In this document: positions 54,293 through 64,000 of the stretch, one piece after another
How positions within the stretch are numbered: the first letter of the stretch is position 1
Layout of the letters: each line of letters opens with the position of its first letter
NCBI RefSeq assembly: GCF_000699445.3
Contig: NC_067196.1
Location: forward strand, 46,665,364-46,729,363
Direction: 5' to 3'
Source: Schistosoma haematobium
Lineage: Eukaryota > Platyhelminthes > Trematoda > Strigeidida > Schistosomatidae
Length of the DNA: 64,000 bases
Position numbers and translations under genes: made by a program
The notes under the pieces: generated by a model
The model's database searches: none
The model's input: the letters and a program-made list of their open reading frames with translations, nothing else
Told to the model about the DNA's origin: nothing

Positions 54293-54568
54293 ACTGATAA
54301 ATAATTATTTCATATGACTTCTAGAATTACTTGTTTCAAATAAAACAACATATTTTTTGATAAACATAAATATTTTGTGTGTTTGTGATGAATAAATTTG
54401 TAGTTGGGGTCATTTGTTGTGGATTTCTATGATTTTATTTATCTGGTTAATATACGTCATCAGTAATACAATTTATGATGCTACCTCTTCAAACCACTTA
54501 AAGTAGGTTGCATACTGTTTCTCTTTCACACATACACGTACAAACACAAAGATTTTTATCAGTATGGA
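54293..54568. other. AT-rich spacer
   Basis: Nothing recognisable between two SINE copies. Confidence 0.35.
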
Positions 54569-54885
54569 TAATAATCATGTGCTTACCAGTAACTAGCTTT
54601 AAAATAGATTTCCTGGTGTCCTAGTGAGAAGCTGTGATCACTGGAGTCCATTCCGTGTCGGGTATGAAACAGTTATCCACCTCAGACAATGAATGAAGGG
54701 TCGCTCAAGATCATAGACCGATTGTAGTTGGACATTAATACTGTTGGATGCTGACTCAGTGGTCTAGGTGTTAAGCATTAGCGCGCGAGATCGTGGATGT
54801 GTGCTGCTGAGACGAAACAACCCTCCAGTGATTACAGGTTTTCAGTGGTAGTCTGGCTTAGATCGACTCGCAAATTCAACTATAA
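54569..54885 (+). repeat. Hammerhead SINE with stem II and B box deleted
   Basis: The copy has leader 'aactagctttaaaatag', the block 'acctcagacaatgaatgaag', A-box region 'gactcagtggtctagg', then a deletion that removes the B box ('gcgcgagatcgtggatg') and a second that removes stem II ('gctgctgagacgaaac'). It is inactive as a ribozyme, and its internal promoter is damaged. Confidence 0.7.
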
Positions 54886-56872
54886 AAAAGATTTTTGTTA
54901 ATTTGAAATGCGAATACTCAATTTTTATTTAAAATTTAAAATTTTATAGAAGGTGATGTATAGAAAATTGCTCAGAATAGAGCATTTTCGTTGTTTTAAT
55001 GCTTTACTCCGTTTTTGCAGTGTACTATCTCAAAAATCGTACACTTTACTTAGGAATAAAAAACATGGATTTAAATTCTTACAAAGCCGTTGAACTTGTG
55101 AACAATGTTTTACAATGAGTGAATCAGTGGATGATTAAAACTGAGATCAATGTAACTAATGATGGAAAAAATGCAATGATAGTATAAAATATTGCAATGT
55201 TTTTTTTACCGGTACTATCAACTGTAGCTCAGTTGCTGCTTTTAATCTAATAACATGATAATAATTTGACGTGTTGTCATTCGTCTGTGACTGATACAAT
55301 GTCAGATATGTCATCAACGCCGTTCCTCTTGGCTTCATATATAATTTTTAAATATTTCGGTTTTTATTCATTATTGTTTAGTACAAGACAAAGAATAGTA
55401 ATTAATTTTCGCATATAAACACAAAGATAGGGAAGTCATCAAAATAACCACAGGAAAAACAAGCTACCCTATGCTCCTAATCTGCGACAAACTAGTTATT
55501 TCAGATATACTTCAACTGAAAACTTATCAACAACATACGATAGAAAAACTTATTTGAAAAAACCAAATACTTTATTCATGATAAACATATTATCCTAATT
55601 TATCTTATAAAGAAATACTATTATACAGTAAGAGTGACAACAATGTTTGAGTGTTTTTTCTATTGAGTGAATATTTATCTACATATACGGTTCAGATACT
55701 ATTTAATCTTCTGGTATGAACACATTCCATGAATTTTGGCCAACATACCTGTATATATTACATATATTGAAAACTGTTGCAACCTTTCTAATTGTTTGAC
55801 AAATTATCTTTAAGAAAGAACTACATATATCATTGTAAAGTTTATTTCTTACTATTATTTACTTGATGAAAGTAAGGTAAACTACCGGTATTTTGAGGAT
55901 AAATTATTAAGGAGTATAAAACAAATCAAATCATTTAGTCGTTAAACAAAGAATTTATTTGTATAAGAATTCTTTGTACATTTTATGCTTATTCATTAAC
56001 GAGATGGAGTTACACATTGTCTGTTAAATATATATATATATATATATATCACTAGGACAGCGTTTATTCTAAACTATTTATCCTATCAGAACAGTTATCG
56101 AATATTATTTCTTATATAGTGGTATGCTAAATCTAAGCGGTCTCATAATTTTTCTCTAATTCACTGATTTTCAAAATATTCATCAACTTAAGCTTTCATT
56201 TTGTACATCCATTAACTCAAATAATGTAAGGCAGTAAAATTGGGGTATAATAATATGACCCAGTCAAATAGAATGTTATCGTCTTATTTGATGATAAACT
56301 CCATCAGTAATGACCTTCACATTAGTAAATAAATTTTTTGGTTTTGTATTATAAATACAGCCATACAATTGATGTCTTTCTCAATATATTTTAATAAATA
56401 TGAAATCAAGAATTCAACAATGAAAGTAATCCTTTTAATATCCTCTAGAATATCATATAAATTATGTTGAATTTATGAATGGATTTGGATCTTACCAAAA
56501 CAATATGATTATAAATGAACTTTTTAGAACATAATGCGTGTTATTACAATCTTATTTATTTAATAAGGTATAATATAAACTGTATTATTATATGTATCAT
56601 TATATTATGATAGGATTGAAATAAAAGACGTAAATATGATGTACTTATAAAATGAACTGACCACTGGTCATCAATATCAAAATTATAATCTTACACTAAT
56701 TACTGATCGTTTCAGATAACAATATGACCTTCCTGATAGGATTAGTCTTTCTTTTTGGCTACGTCACACTATAAATGGGTTGTTCTATTATTTCCACTAA
56801 AATGATTATTCTTTTTAAATAACTGTTCTAGATCAGAATGTTAAGAAATTAAAATATAAAATGAGATTATTA
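54886..56872. other. AT-rich non-coding DNA
   Basis: No gene is supported. A (TA)n tract lies at 56027-56049. Confidence 0.35.
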
Positions 56873-57033
56873 TTATATGTGAAAATTATATTTGAAATAA
56901 TCTCAGCGATTGAAATTTAGTATAATTCCAACGTTTCGTCCAGCGAGCTTGTTTGAACTTCTTCAGGGTAATAATTATGGTGGACTTATTTAAATTTTGA
57001 TCGCTGAGATTATTTCAAACATAATTTTCATAT
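56873..57033. repeat. Fold-back with a PLE-like hammerhead in its loop
   Basis: The arms 56873-56919 and 56990-57033 are near-perfect reverse complements ('gaaataatctcagcgattga' against 'tcgctgagattatttca'). The loop between them holds a minus-strand hammerhead-like motif (56920-56980). A related unit occurs singly at 51007-51142. Confidence 0.7.
56920..56980 (-). ncRNA. Hammerhead-like motif with CUGAAGA core
   Basis: On the minus strand: outer stem ATAATT/AATTAT, then CC/GG, core CTGAAGA (N7 is A, allowed by CUGANGA), one extra A, stem II GTTC/GGAC with an AAACAAGCTCGCT loop, GAAA, minimal helix III ACGT, and cleavage residue T. As in the PLE motif at 44 kb there is an extra base between core and stem II, so activity is uncertain. 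Confidence 0.45.
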
Positions 57034-57640
57034 ATAATGACTTTTCTATACTTGGCGCTTAATTTTTGTCAAACTGTTTGTTCTAATATTGACGAATATT
57101 CGTACAAAATAGAGATTTATTTGAAATTTTAAGCCTTTTAATAAATATTCTTACAACACGATAACTTGGGCATTTCACATTCTAATTGTACTAATTAATT
57201 AGCGAATGATTTATATCTGCATACGTTTCGGCCAAACACTACATGTTATAACAGTTTCAAATGAAATAATACCAAGAATTATCTAAAAGCTCGTATTATC
57301 TCTATGATTATTAGTTATATCATGTGTAATTTAATTCCCTGCATACAAATAATATAAACTTAAAAGAATATAAAGTTCATATATTTGAAAATATATATTG
57401 TCAGATGATAACATATTAGTACTAACACACATTTTGGAAGAACTCTAGTTTGTTACAGCACACATAAAATTGTGGCATAGATAATTTAAACAGGGAACAA
57501 TATTTTTCATTAAATTAAACAGGATCAGTGGATTATATGGGTTTTGGCAAGGGCGGCCTGCTTGATCATCTGGGCTACCTGTTCCTGCCATCTAGATATT
57601 TCAACAAGTTATCTGTTTTTGTTTGTTTTAATATATCACT
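57034..57640. other. AT-rich DNA with a small GC-rich patch
   Basis: The patch at 57536-57595 ('gggcggcctgcttgatcatc' inside) stands out in composition but was not identified. Confidence 0.35.
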
Positions 57641-57922
57641 ATGTTTATTAATCGCATAACCTATTCTGCTGCGTTTCTGAAAAGTGTACAACCTTTCGTT
57701 GTCAAAGTTACAAAAAACTCAATAAGAGGCTATGTGGTTGCTGGCAATATACAACGGAAAGAATGCACATTATTCAGATGTTCATTTAGTGAACTGCTAA
57801 CATCTAACTGGCGATCACTCATTATTTATCGCCAGGACCGACCAAGAAGAAAGAAACGGAAACTTGTTGAAATACTTTACGCTGAGAATTCTATATTGTA
57901 CCAAAAATATAATATTGAATAA
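57641..57922 (+). CDS. Hypothetical 93-residue ORF
   Basis: An ATG-started frame with mixed, protein-like composition (MFINRITYSAAFLKSVQPFV at the start; basic RQDRPRRKKRK near residue 70) ends in TAA within GAATAAA, so stop and poly(A) signal overlap. The N-terminus, rich in hydrophobic and basic residues, could be a targeting peptide. No domain is recognised. It may be a single-exon gene, a terminal exon or chance. Confidence 0.3.
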   Translation: MFINRITYSAAFLKSVQPFVVKVTKNSIRGYVVAGNIQRKECTLFRCSFSELLTSNWRSLIIYRQDRPRRKKRKLVEILYAENSILYQKYNIE

Positions 57923-60027
57923 AGCTGATAATAATAATAATCATAATTTCCACTAAGAACGTTTTACATTATCCTACTGTTCGAATTCTAATCATTCATG
58001 AAAGAATACCAAACTTTTTACATGTAAACAACAATTCTTCATAGTCATGCCACACAAACATAAAATTTCAGTGATAAATTATTAGTCTTCAGAATGAAAG
58101 GAAGTTATATTTAGTAGTAGCTAGTACTTAATTATGTTTGGCTCAATTTATCGAGTATAACAAATTATAAATGCAGATAACAGCAAGCAGACGATGAACC
58201 AGGTATGTCGATGGTAATTTGGAAAGTTATAATATTATTGAAGTGATATATAAAAGTCTAATTCAAAATTCATTCATTTTAATTATATGGTTCCTCTTAG
58301 TCTGTTTAAAACCCTCTTCGTATTAACACAGATTATTAAGGTACGATATAGTATGAAGAAATATAAATCAATAAAAGAAATACTCAGAATAGTTGGGAAT
58401 TAGCATATATGTCATTTGAAGATGGAATTAAAAAGAACATAGGTGGGTGAGATAGAAATTATTTGGAGACAGGAGTCCTTTGGGATGGATTGTGAGATTA
58501 TTATAGAATATTTGAAGAGTTTTCGTAAATTTAGAGAATTATGTTTGTGAAAGGCAGACCATTGACACTATGGTATTTTGTGTACAATATTAAAATCAAT
58601 TCAGAGATTATTGGTGGAGAAATTATTCAAAGGCAAAATTACGAAAAGTTCTATTATGCAACATTCAGCAACCCAGTGAGATATTAATTAATAGCCATTA
58701 AGTTTGTCTACTGGTTTTCAGGTAGATATGAATTAAAAGGTGAATTTCAGGGGAACAAAGAAAGACAACAGAGTAGAAGAACGTCTTCCACTTTACACGA
58801 TAAGTTTTATAGAACATCTAAACCTTTTTATTGGTGGTTTAAGAGTACTTTCTAAATTTCACCTGAAGCTTGTAGAAGTTAATACAATGGTCAAGTGCAA
58901 ACTTCTCTTCAGAACATATATTTTGATTGTCGTTAAATTCTCTATTCACTTTCCTTTTTTTCACATGAGAATGCAGTTTTTAAAATTTTCGGTGTTTCTA
59001 TTGTTTTCATCAGGATAATTTAGTAAATATCTGAATAAATGATATTCTGTCATGGTTATTTAATAAATAGCTTTTATTCTGTTCAGTTTTATTATTTTCA
59101 AAATTATCAATTACATGTCATCTTTTAGTTTATAGGATACTATGTCTTCATTTTCAAAGCATATAACAATTTATATCTTACTGATGACTTAACATCGATA
59201 GTTTATAACTACAGTGTAAACAATGAATTTCGGTGAATTCGTCTTCATTCTATTATGTTGATGTTTTAGAACAGTGATCCATACTGTTAAATATCTTTAA
59301 CACGGTATAAATGAATCAATTTAAATAAATATAGTATACTATCATAGAGGGAATTCAGTAATCTGAATAAGAATACTTTCAGAAATGACATAAATGAACT
59401 ATTACAAACTATAATGAAATCGAGAGATGTTATTAAATAACCATATAATCCACTTATACAAGTCATGAAGCAATGTTAAACAATACTAGTTTATTGCTTC
59501 AACGTTTCAATTTAGAATGTTCTTTTTTGAATAAACAATATCATATCGATTGTGATAACAAAACTGCTTTTATGTTGTTCATGTACAAAATGAATAGTTT
59601 AAGTAATAATAATCTATACACCATCATTAAACTAGTCCACCATGAAACATCATTTTTCTGTATTTGTCCTATTATTTAAATAAACTTGTTATTATACCAT
59701 ACAATAATAAAAACAACTATTTATTGAGGGTCAATAACACAGACATTAAGGTTTATTGGAAGTACTAAAAATATGCCGTAATTAGTTTTTATCGTTCGAT
59801 ACTATTATTATTTATTACTGTTATTAAGATTGTCCGTGATAGATAATGCCTTATTTGAAATAAATAAGTTACTTGATGACATACACGTATACACATGATT
59901 ACGAAAACTGCAATCGATTATATAACATTTTATGAATTATTTGAACAATGTTTACCGCTCGAATATTTTCTAAAGTTTTATAGAATTAAATATGAGAATT
60001 TTGGAGATTGTATTATTGTAACCCTTG
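57923..60027. other. AT-rich DNA with one exon-like segment
   Basis: After 'ggtgaatttcag' at 58750 an open frame reads GTKKDNRVEERLPLYTISFI and continues about 80 codons. It is protein-like, but no convincing donor or domain is seen. The frame at 59473-59679 has no support. Confidence 0.3.
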
Positions 60028-60490
60028 AATTTACTAGTTGATCTAAGCTAGACCATCACTGGAAACCCGAAATCAATGGATGACCGCCTCGTCCTAGTAT
60101 GAGTCTCCTCAGAAGTGCTCATCCACGATCCCGCACATGGAACTCGACTGATGAATTCAACTGTACAATACCATAATCTCCACAGACCCCTATTCTGATA
60201 ATAATAACAATAATGTGCTCACTAATGACTAGCTCCAAGATAGATTCCTCTGAGTTCTAATGAGAAACCGTGACCAATGGACAGTTATCCACCTCAGACA
60301 ATGAATGAAGGGTCGCTCAAGATCATGAACCGATTGTAGTTAGATATTAATACTGCTGGATGCTGACTTAGTGGTTTAGGTGTTAAGGATTTGCGCGCGA
60401 GATCGAATGTTCTGGGTTCGGATCCCGCATGCAGGAACACGGGTGCGCACTGATGAGAAGTCCCATACTAGGACGGGGCAGCCATTCATT
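60028..60490. repeat. Composite of hammerhead-SINE parts in both orientations
   Basis: 60028-60147 is a minus-strand tail plus ribozyme (CTGAGGA core kept, GAGG for GAAA). 60148-60200 is a plus-strand 3' end ending 'acccctattctgataa'. 60206-60490 is a plus-strand unit with leader, tRNA-like head (A box 'gacttagtggtttagg', B box 'gggttcggatccc') and a ribozyme with ATGAGAA core and GGGG for GAAA. No ribozyme here keeps a full consensus. Confidence 0.7.
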
Positions 60491-61661
60491 AATTCAAAGA
60501 AAATTGTGTAAATTGAGCATTTCAGGTATTAACAGTTCATCATGCTCTAGATAAAAAGTAGAGTTTGATAATCCAAATAGCCTAGATAATTATTCTAAAT
60601 AAACGAATTTAAATTTGTCATAGCCACACATTAAATGTGTAGACAAAGTAAATTATTCGTTCATATGACAAAAATCACATTTTTCACACCCAATAACATA
60701 TCGACAAAATCAAATTTGACCTGGATGACAAAATGTTAGCACAACAAGATTTGTTTGTCACTATTAAATATTAATGGAATTTTTGTTCGATGTACTATTA
60801 CAACCCATATTAATTTAATCAAAACTCTATACAAGTAAAATTATGCTAATTTGCATCTTTGAAGAAGCAGCTTGTACCAGGTCGCCACACATTAAAAATG
60901 CAATTCTCCATTAACTGAGATAATGTAGGTGTGATATAGTTCCAATTAATCAATCCCATGATTCTATGGTTATATTCATCTAGGAATCAAAACGTTTACA
61001 ACAGCCGTCAAGTCGTATCTTTTTATAAAGGAGTATCTAATAATCTCCATGGTTTATTAATATATTCCTACATCAACTGAACAATGAGATATGTCTCGCT
61101 TACCGAGTTTCAAAACTTTCTTGATCAAACTGTATATTTCTGCCACGAAAGACATGGTTGTTTATTTTATAATCCATATGAAGGTGGTCCCTGTTCTCTT
61201 ATTTTAGAACAAGTCAGAAATAGGATAAAAATAATATCATTGAGGTTTAAACAACTATCCCAACGGAAATATTTTTTTCTGTGAAAATTGAGTGGTAATA
61301 TTACTGTTTACCTACCAGATATACATGCATATGTAGCTTTTCCATTGTAAATTGATATTATGTTAAAAAAACCGAAACATGACATTGATATATCATACTC
61401 AACAATTGCCCAATAAGTAGTAGAAATTGGAATTTTTCTTCGAACTAGATCAGCTGTTAAGCTAAATATTTATTTCTGGTCTTTTAATTGTAAATAATTT
61501 TAACTTAATTTTGTAGTTTATTGAGATGAATGCTGAAAAGTCATAATAAAGTATCTATAACAAATACATACTGTCAGTTGAATTATGAACAAACCACTAG
61601 CCAATCAGGATGGAGATGGTGAATTCAAGTTTCGTGCTAGATTAAAAAAGTAAATCTAATT
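60491..61661. other. AT-rich DNA with one short ORF
   Basis: A 66-codon ATG frame at 61084-61284 (reads LDQTVYFCHERHGCLFYNPY inside) is somewhat protein-like, but has no splice, poly(A) or domain support. Confidence 0.3.
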
Positions 61662-61671
61662 ACCATTAAAC

Positions 61672-61971
61672 ATTTTTGATTGAGATCATGAACCGATTGA
61701 TATTAGACCACCATTAAAAACCTGGAAGCACTGGACGGCCGTCTCGTCCTATTGTGGGACTCCTCAGCAGTGCAGATCCACGATACCGCTTGCAGGATTC
61801 GAACCCAGGGCCTTCAGTCTCGAGCGCGAACTCTTAACCTACTGGACCACTGAGCCGGCATCCAATGGTATTAATGTCTAACCTCAACCAATCCACGAAA
61901 TTGAGTGACCATCTTCCATTGCACTGAGGTAGACACCTGTTTCTACCCGACACGGATTAGCTCCACTGATC
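61672..61971 (-). repeat. Hammerhead SINE (second family), complete copy with target duplication
   Basis: A 300-bp element is flanked by the perfect 10-bp repeat 'accattaaac' (61662-61671 and 61972-61981). On the minus strand: leader, tRNA-like head with A box 'ggctcagtggtccagtagg' and a perfect B box GGGTTCGAATCC, ribozyme (61728-61773) and tail ending 'gatctcaatcaaaaatg'. This is the best reference copy of the family in the window. Confidence 0.85.
61728..61773 (-). ncRNA. Hammerhead ribozyme motif with one core substitution
   Basis: Stem I GCACTG/CAGTGC is perfect. The core CTGAGGA, stem II GTCC/GGAC with a CACAATA loop, helix III palindrome ACGGCCGT and a GTC cleavage triplet (between 61734 and 61733) are all present. 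The single flaw is GAGA in place of GAAA after stem II, at A14, a position essential in hammerheads, so this copy is probably inactive. Confidence 0.75.
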
Positions 61972-61981
61972 ACCATTAAAC

Positions 61982-62517
61982 TGTCAAGTACGTTTTTGAA
62001 GATTCCTTTTCGAAGTGTGTAAAACACGCAACAGTGGTATAATATGATGGATTAAGCCACTGTTGCATGTAAATTGTGTAATTTGGTTGTAACAAAAGGT
62101 GGAATGCATACTAGTCCCGATACCATTGGTATTCAGAATGTCAGTAACTGCTTCTTTTTAATGTGTTCAAAGTAAGAACTCACAACATCCTGTTAATAAT
62201 AACGTAGCAACTGAAAGGGACCCTTTTGTTTACATAAAACACTTTGATCGATATCCCATAACGTAGTTTCGTACATCTTTGAGGGTTCGAAACGAAATAT
62301 TTGGAGCTAAATCAAATGATCAATTAAATCGATTATAACATTCTAAAATCCAAAAACAATACTGAACACTATAGATCATTTTTCACAAATAATTTTATGT
62401 AATCATTGAAATTAACACCGTACCCAATATCAGTAGTCAACCATCTGACGAAAAAAAATTCCAGGAAACTTATATTGAAGCCAGTCCCTAGCGATCAAAT
62501 GTTAATTATCAGTATAC
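61982..62517. other. AT-rich non-coding DNA
   Basis: Nothing recognisable. Confidence 0.35.
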
Positions 62518-62699
62518 GGTTATCGAGATTGTTGAGTGGACGAATGTTAGACCACCACTGAAAACCGGGATCGTGGATTTGCACTGCTGTGGAATCTCAC
62601 ACTAAGACGAAATGACTGTCCATTGCTTCCAGATTTTCAATGGTGGTCTAACATACATTCATTCATGATATCAATTGAGACTTAACAATCTCGATAACC
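62518..62699. repeat. Fold-back hammerhead SINE with 20-bp inverted ends
   Basis: The outer ends 'ggttatcgagattgttgagt' (62518-62537) and 'acttaacaatctcgataacc' (62680-62699) are reverse complements with one mismatch. Inside, the SINE tail appears in both orientations ('ttagaccaccactgaaaacc' and 'ttttcaatggtggtctaa'). Between the arms lies one plus-strand ribozyme (62581-62628) with core CTGTGGA, where A6 is changed to T, so it is inactive. Confidence 0.8.
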
Positions 62700-63568
62700 T
62701 TATACTAAAAAAACAATTGAAACAATACTCTTTTTGTTAAGTGGACTTAGTCATGAGTAATTGACTGTGGTTGAAGAAAAAAGTATGATTTTCACAATGC
62801 TACCAATTGGTTCCTGAATCCGAAATTTTAACTAATGAATATAGGGTATGTGTCCACCCATCTAGTTATAAGAATCAAATGTTTCATACAATTTATATAT
62901 GAGTAAACATTTCTAGAATGTTTTTGTGCGAAATGTTATTAGCAATAAATAAAAACGTTTTGTGAGTATAAAATTTTAATCTGGATGTTATGTAGCTTGA
63001 TGTGACATATGATCATGTTGGAAAAATGAAGCATATTTTTAAAATTGTATATTGACTACATTCAATAAAAGATGGGAATTTCATTATTAATGTTTTCTCC
63101 AAACGTTAACACTTCTCAGTCGTATGTTGACAAAAATTATAATATTCATTTAAGTTTTATCATTCGTTTGAAAAGAATTCAATCAGGAATTTCAATAAAT
63201 CAAATGATTCTACTCAGTTGAAAACAAAACCCAATTCACAATGTTTGCAAAATTTCGTCGATAATTTCATAACAAATTCTGATTCAGTTTTACTGATTTA
63301 GTTTACATGTTAAATATTTATTTGTTACTTCCTTAATTTACCAAATTTGAATTAGCCTCATCACGGATATTTTTTTTCAGTGAATCTTAATATGAACGGA
63401 TTTGTTGTTTGACAGTTGCTTTATGTAAGAGATCTTATCAGGAAAATAAACATTTTAAAAAAGATAATTTAAAAAAAAATACGGTATATTAAATGTTTAC
63501 TGTGTTATACAGTTTTATATTATGTCAGTGAAATATCACATTTTTTGTTTGGTCAATTAATACGGAAT
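62700..63568. other. AT-rich non-coding DNA
   Basis: Nothing recognisable. Confidence 0.35.
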
Positions 63569-64000
63569 TGTAGTGACTTTGCTTCGTTATTTATTCACCC
63601 CAATCACCGTTATAATATAAATCTCAACGGTGATTCAAATCAAAAGGTAATGAGAAGCGACAACTACAGTTAGTTAGGGGACAGCGCCGATCACAAAGCT
63701 ATAAGCACATCGAGCGAATTTGAAGCGGAGAAGCGAATAAGTATATGTAAGCAAATACATAGGTAAATTTATAGTCAAATTGCACAAGGATGCAGCAAGG
63801 CAAAGCAAGGACTAATAATGGGATTTGAGTACATACATGCATGGGGAGGAAGATGAATCATCGGGTGATATTTAAGCAATCAACATTTTAGCTAGAGTCT
63901 GTCATATGATCTAGTGATCGAAATAGTACAAAGAAATATGCGAATTGTTACTGTTCAAATAACATTGTCTGTTAAGTTAATAAAAGGGCTTAACCAAAAT
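63569..64000 (+). repeat. LTR-like sequence running off the window
   Basis: The segment begins TGTAGTGAC and contains a perfect 10-bp inverted repeat (AATCACCGTT at 63602-63611, AACGGTGATT at 63626-63635), a GC-richer block with 'cagcgccgatcacaaagc', and an AATAAA at about 63980. This fits the U3-R part of an LTR, but the far end is outside the window. Confidence 0.35.

Noticed and set aside
1..64000. CRISPR arrays, operons, riboswitches or bacterial promoters
   Set aside because: The window is metazoan. The periodic repeats seen are microsatellites and dispersed retroposons, and no spacer-repeat array exists.

Overview
This is AT-rich metazoan nuclear DNA, almost certainly from a blood fluke (genus Schistosoma). 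The evidence is the repeat content: RTE-clade retrotransposons of the SR2/SR3 (Perere-3) type, tRNA-headed short retroposons of the Sm-alpha type that carry hammerhead ribozymes, Penelope-like (PLE) fragments and a decayed Merlin-type DNA transposon. The species cannot be fixed from the sequence alone. No prokaryotic, organellar or viral gene is visible. Unique coding sequence is sparse and split into short exons, as expected for schistosome intergenic and intronic DNA.

Layout. 1-8.7 kb: AT-rich DNA with a 0.5 kb retroposon (3288-3812) bounded by 12-bp target duplications, a long hairpin (5223-5606), an Sm-alpha copy (6355-6582) and a convincing 3'-terminal exon of a single-pass membrane protein (7010-7181) with its poly(A) signal. 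8.7-18 kb: a 1.2 kb inverted-repeat structure, an RTE 5' fragment fused to a hammerhead SINE (14446-14878), a Merlin transposon remnant (about 15.0-15.8 kb), a PLE tail and a complete SINE. 18.7-21.7 kb: Sm-alpha remnants and an RTE copy that lost its endonuclease. 30646-33863: a full-length RTE element with an uninterrupted 1006-residue ORF and a perfect 13-bp target duplication. 38.1-39 kb: a 5'-truncated RTE copy. 41.5-46.6 kb: Sm-alpha copies, a (AT)n tract, a PLE copy with half of a GIY-YIG domain, and a cluster of candidate exons including an F-box. 49619-50092: a second copy of the 0.5 kb retroposon in the opposite orientation. 50681-50897: a candidate first exon with a signal peptide. 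53.9-62.7 kb: several hammerhead SINEs, many in head-to-head arrangement. 63.6-64 kb: an LTR-like sequence leaving the window.

How the parts relate. The RTE ORF (endonuclease plus reverse transcriptase) is the only apparently functional mobile machinery here, and may supply activity to the short retroposons. The most unusual theme is that self-cleaving hammerhead motifs occur in three unrelated repeat families (Sm-alpha-like, a second tRNA-headed SINE, and PLEs). Copies of these families repeatedly appear as fold-backs or chimeras. One 43-bp PLE scrap starts exactly at the predicted ribozyme cleavage site.
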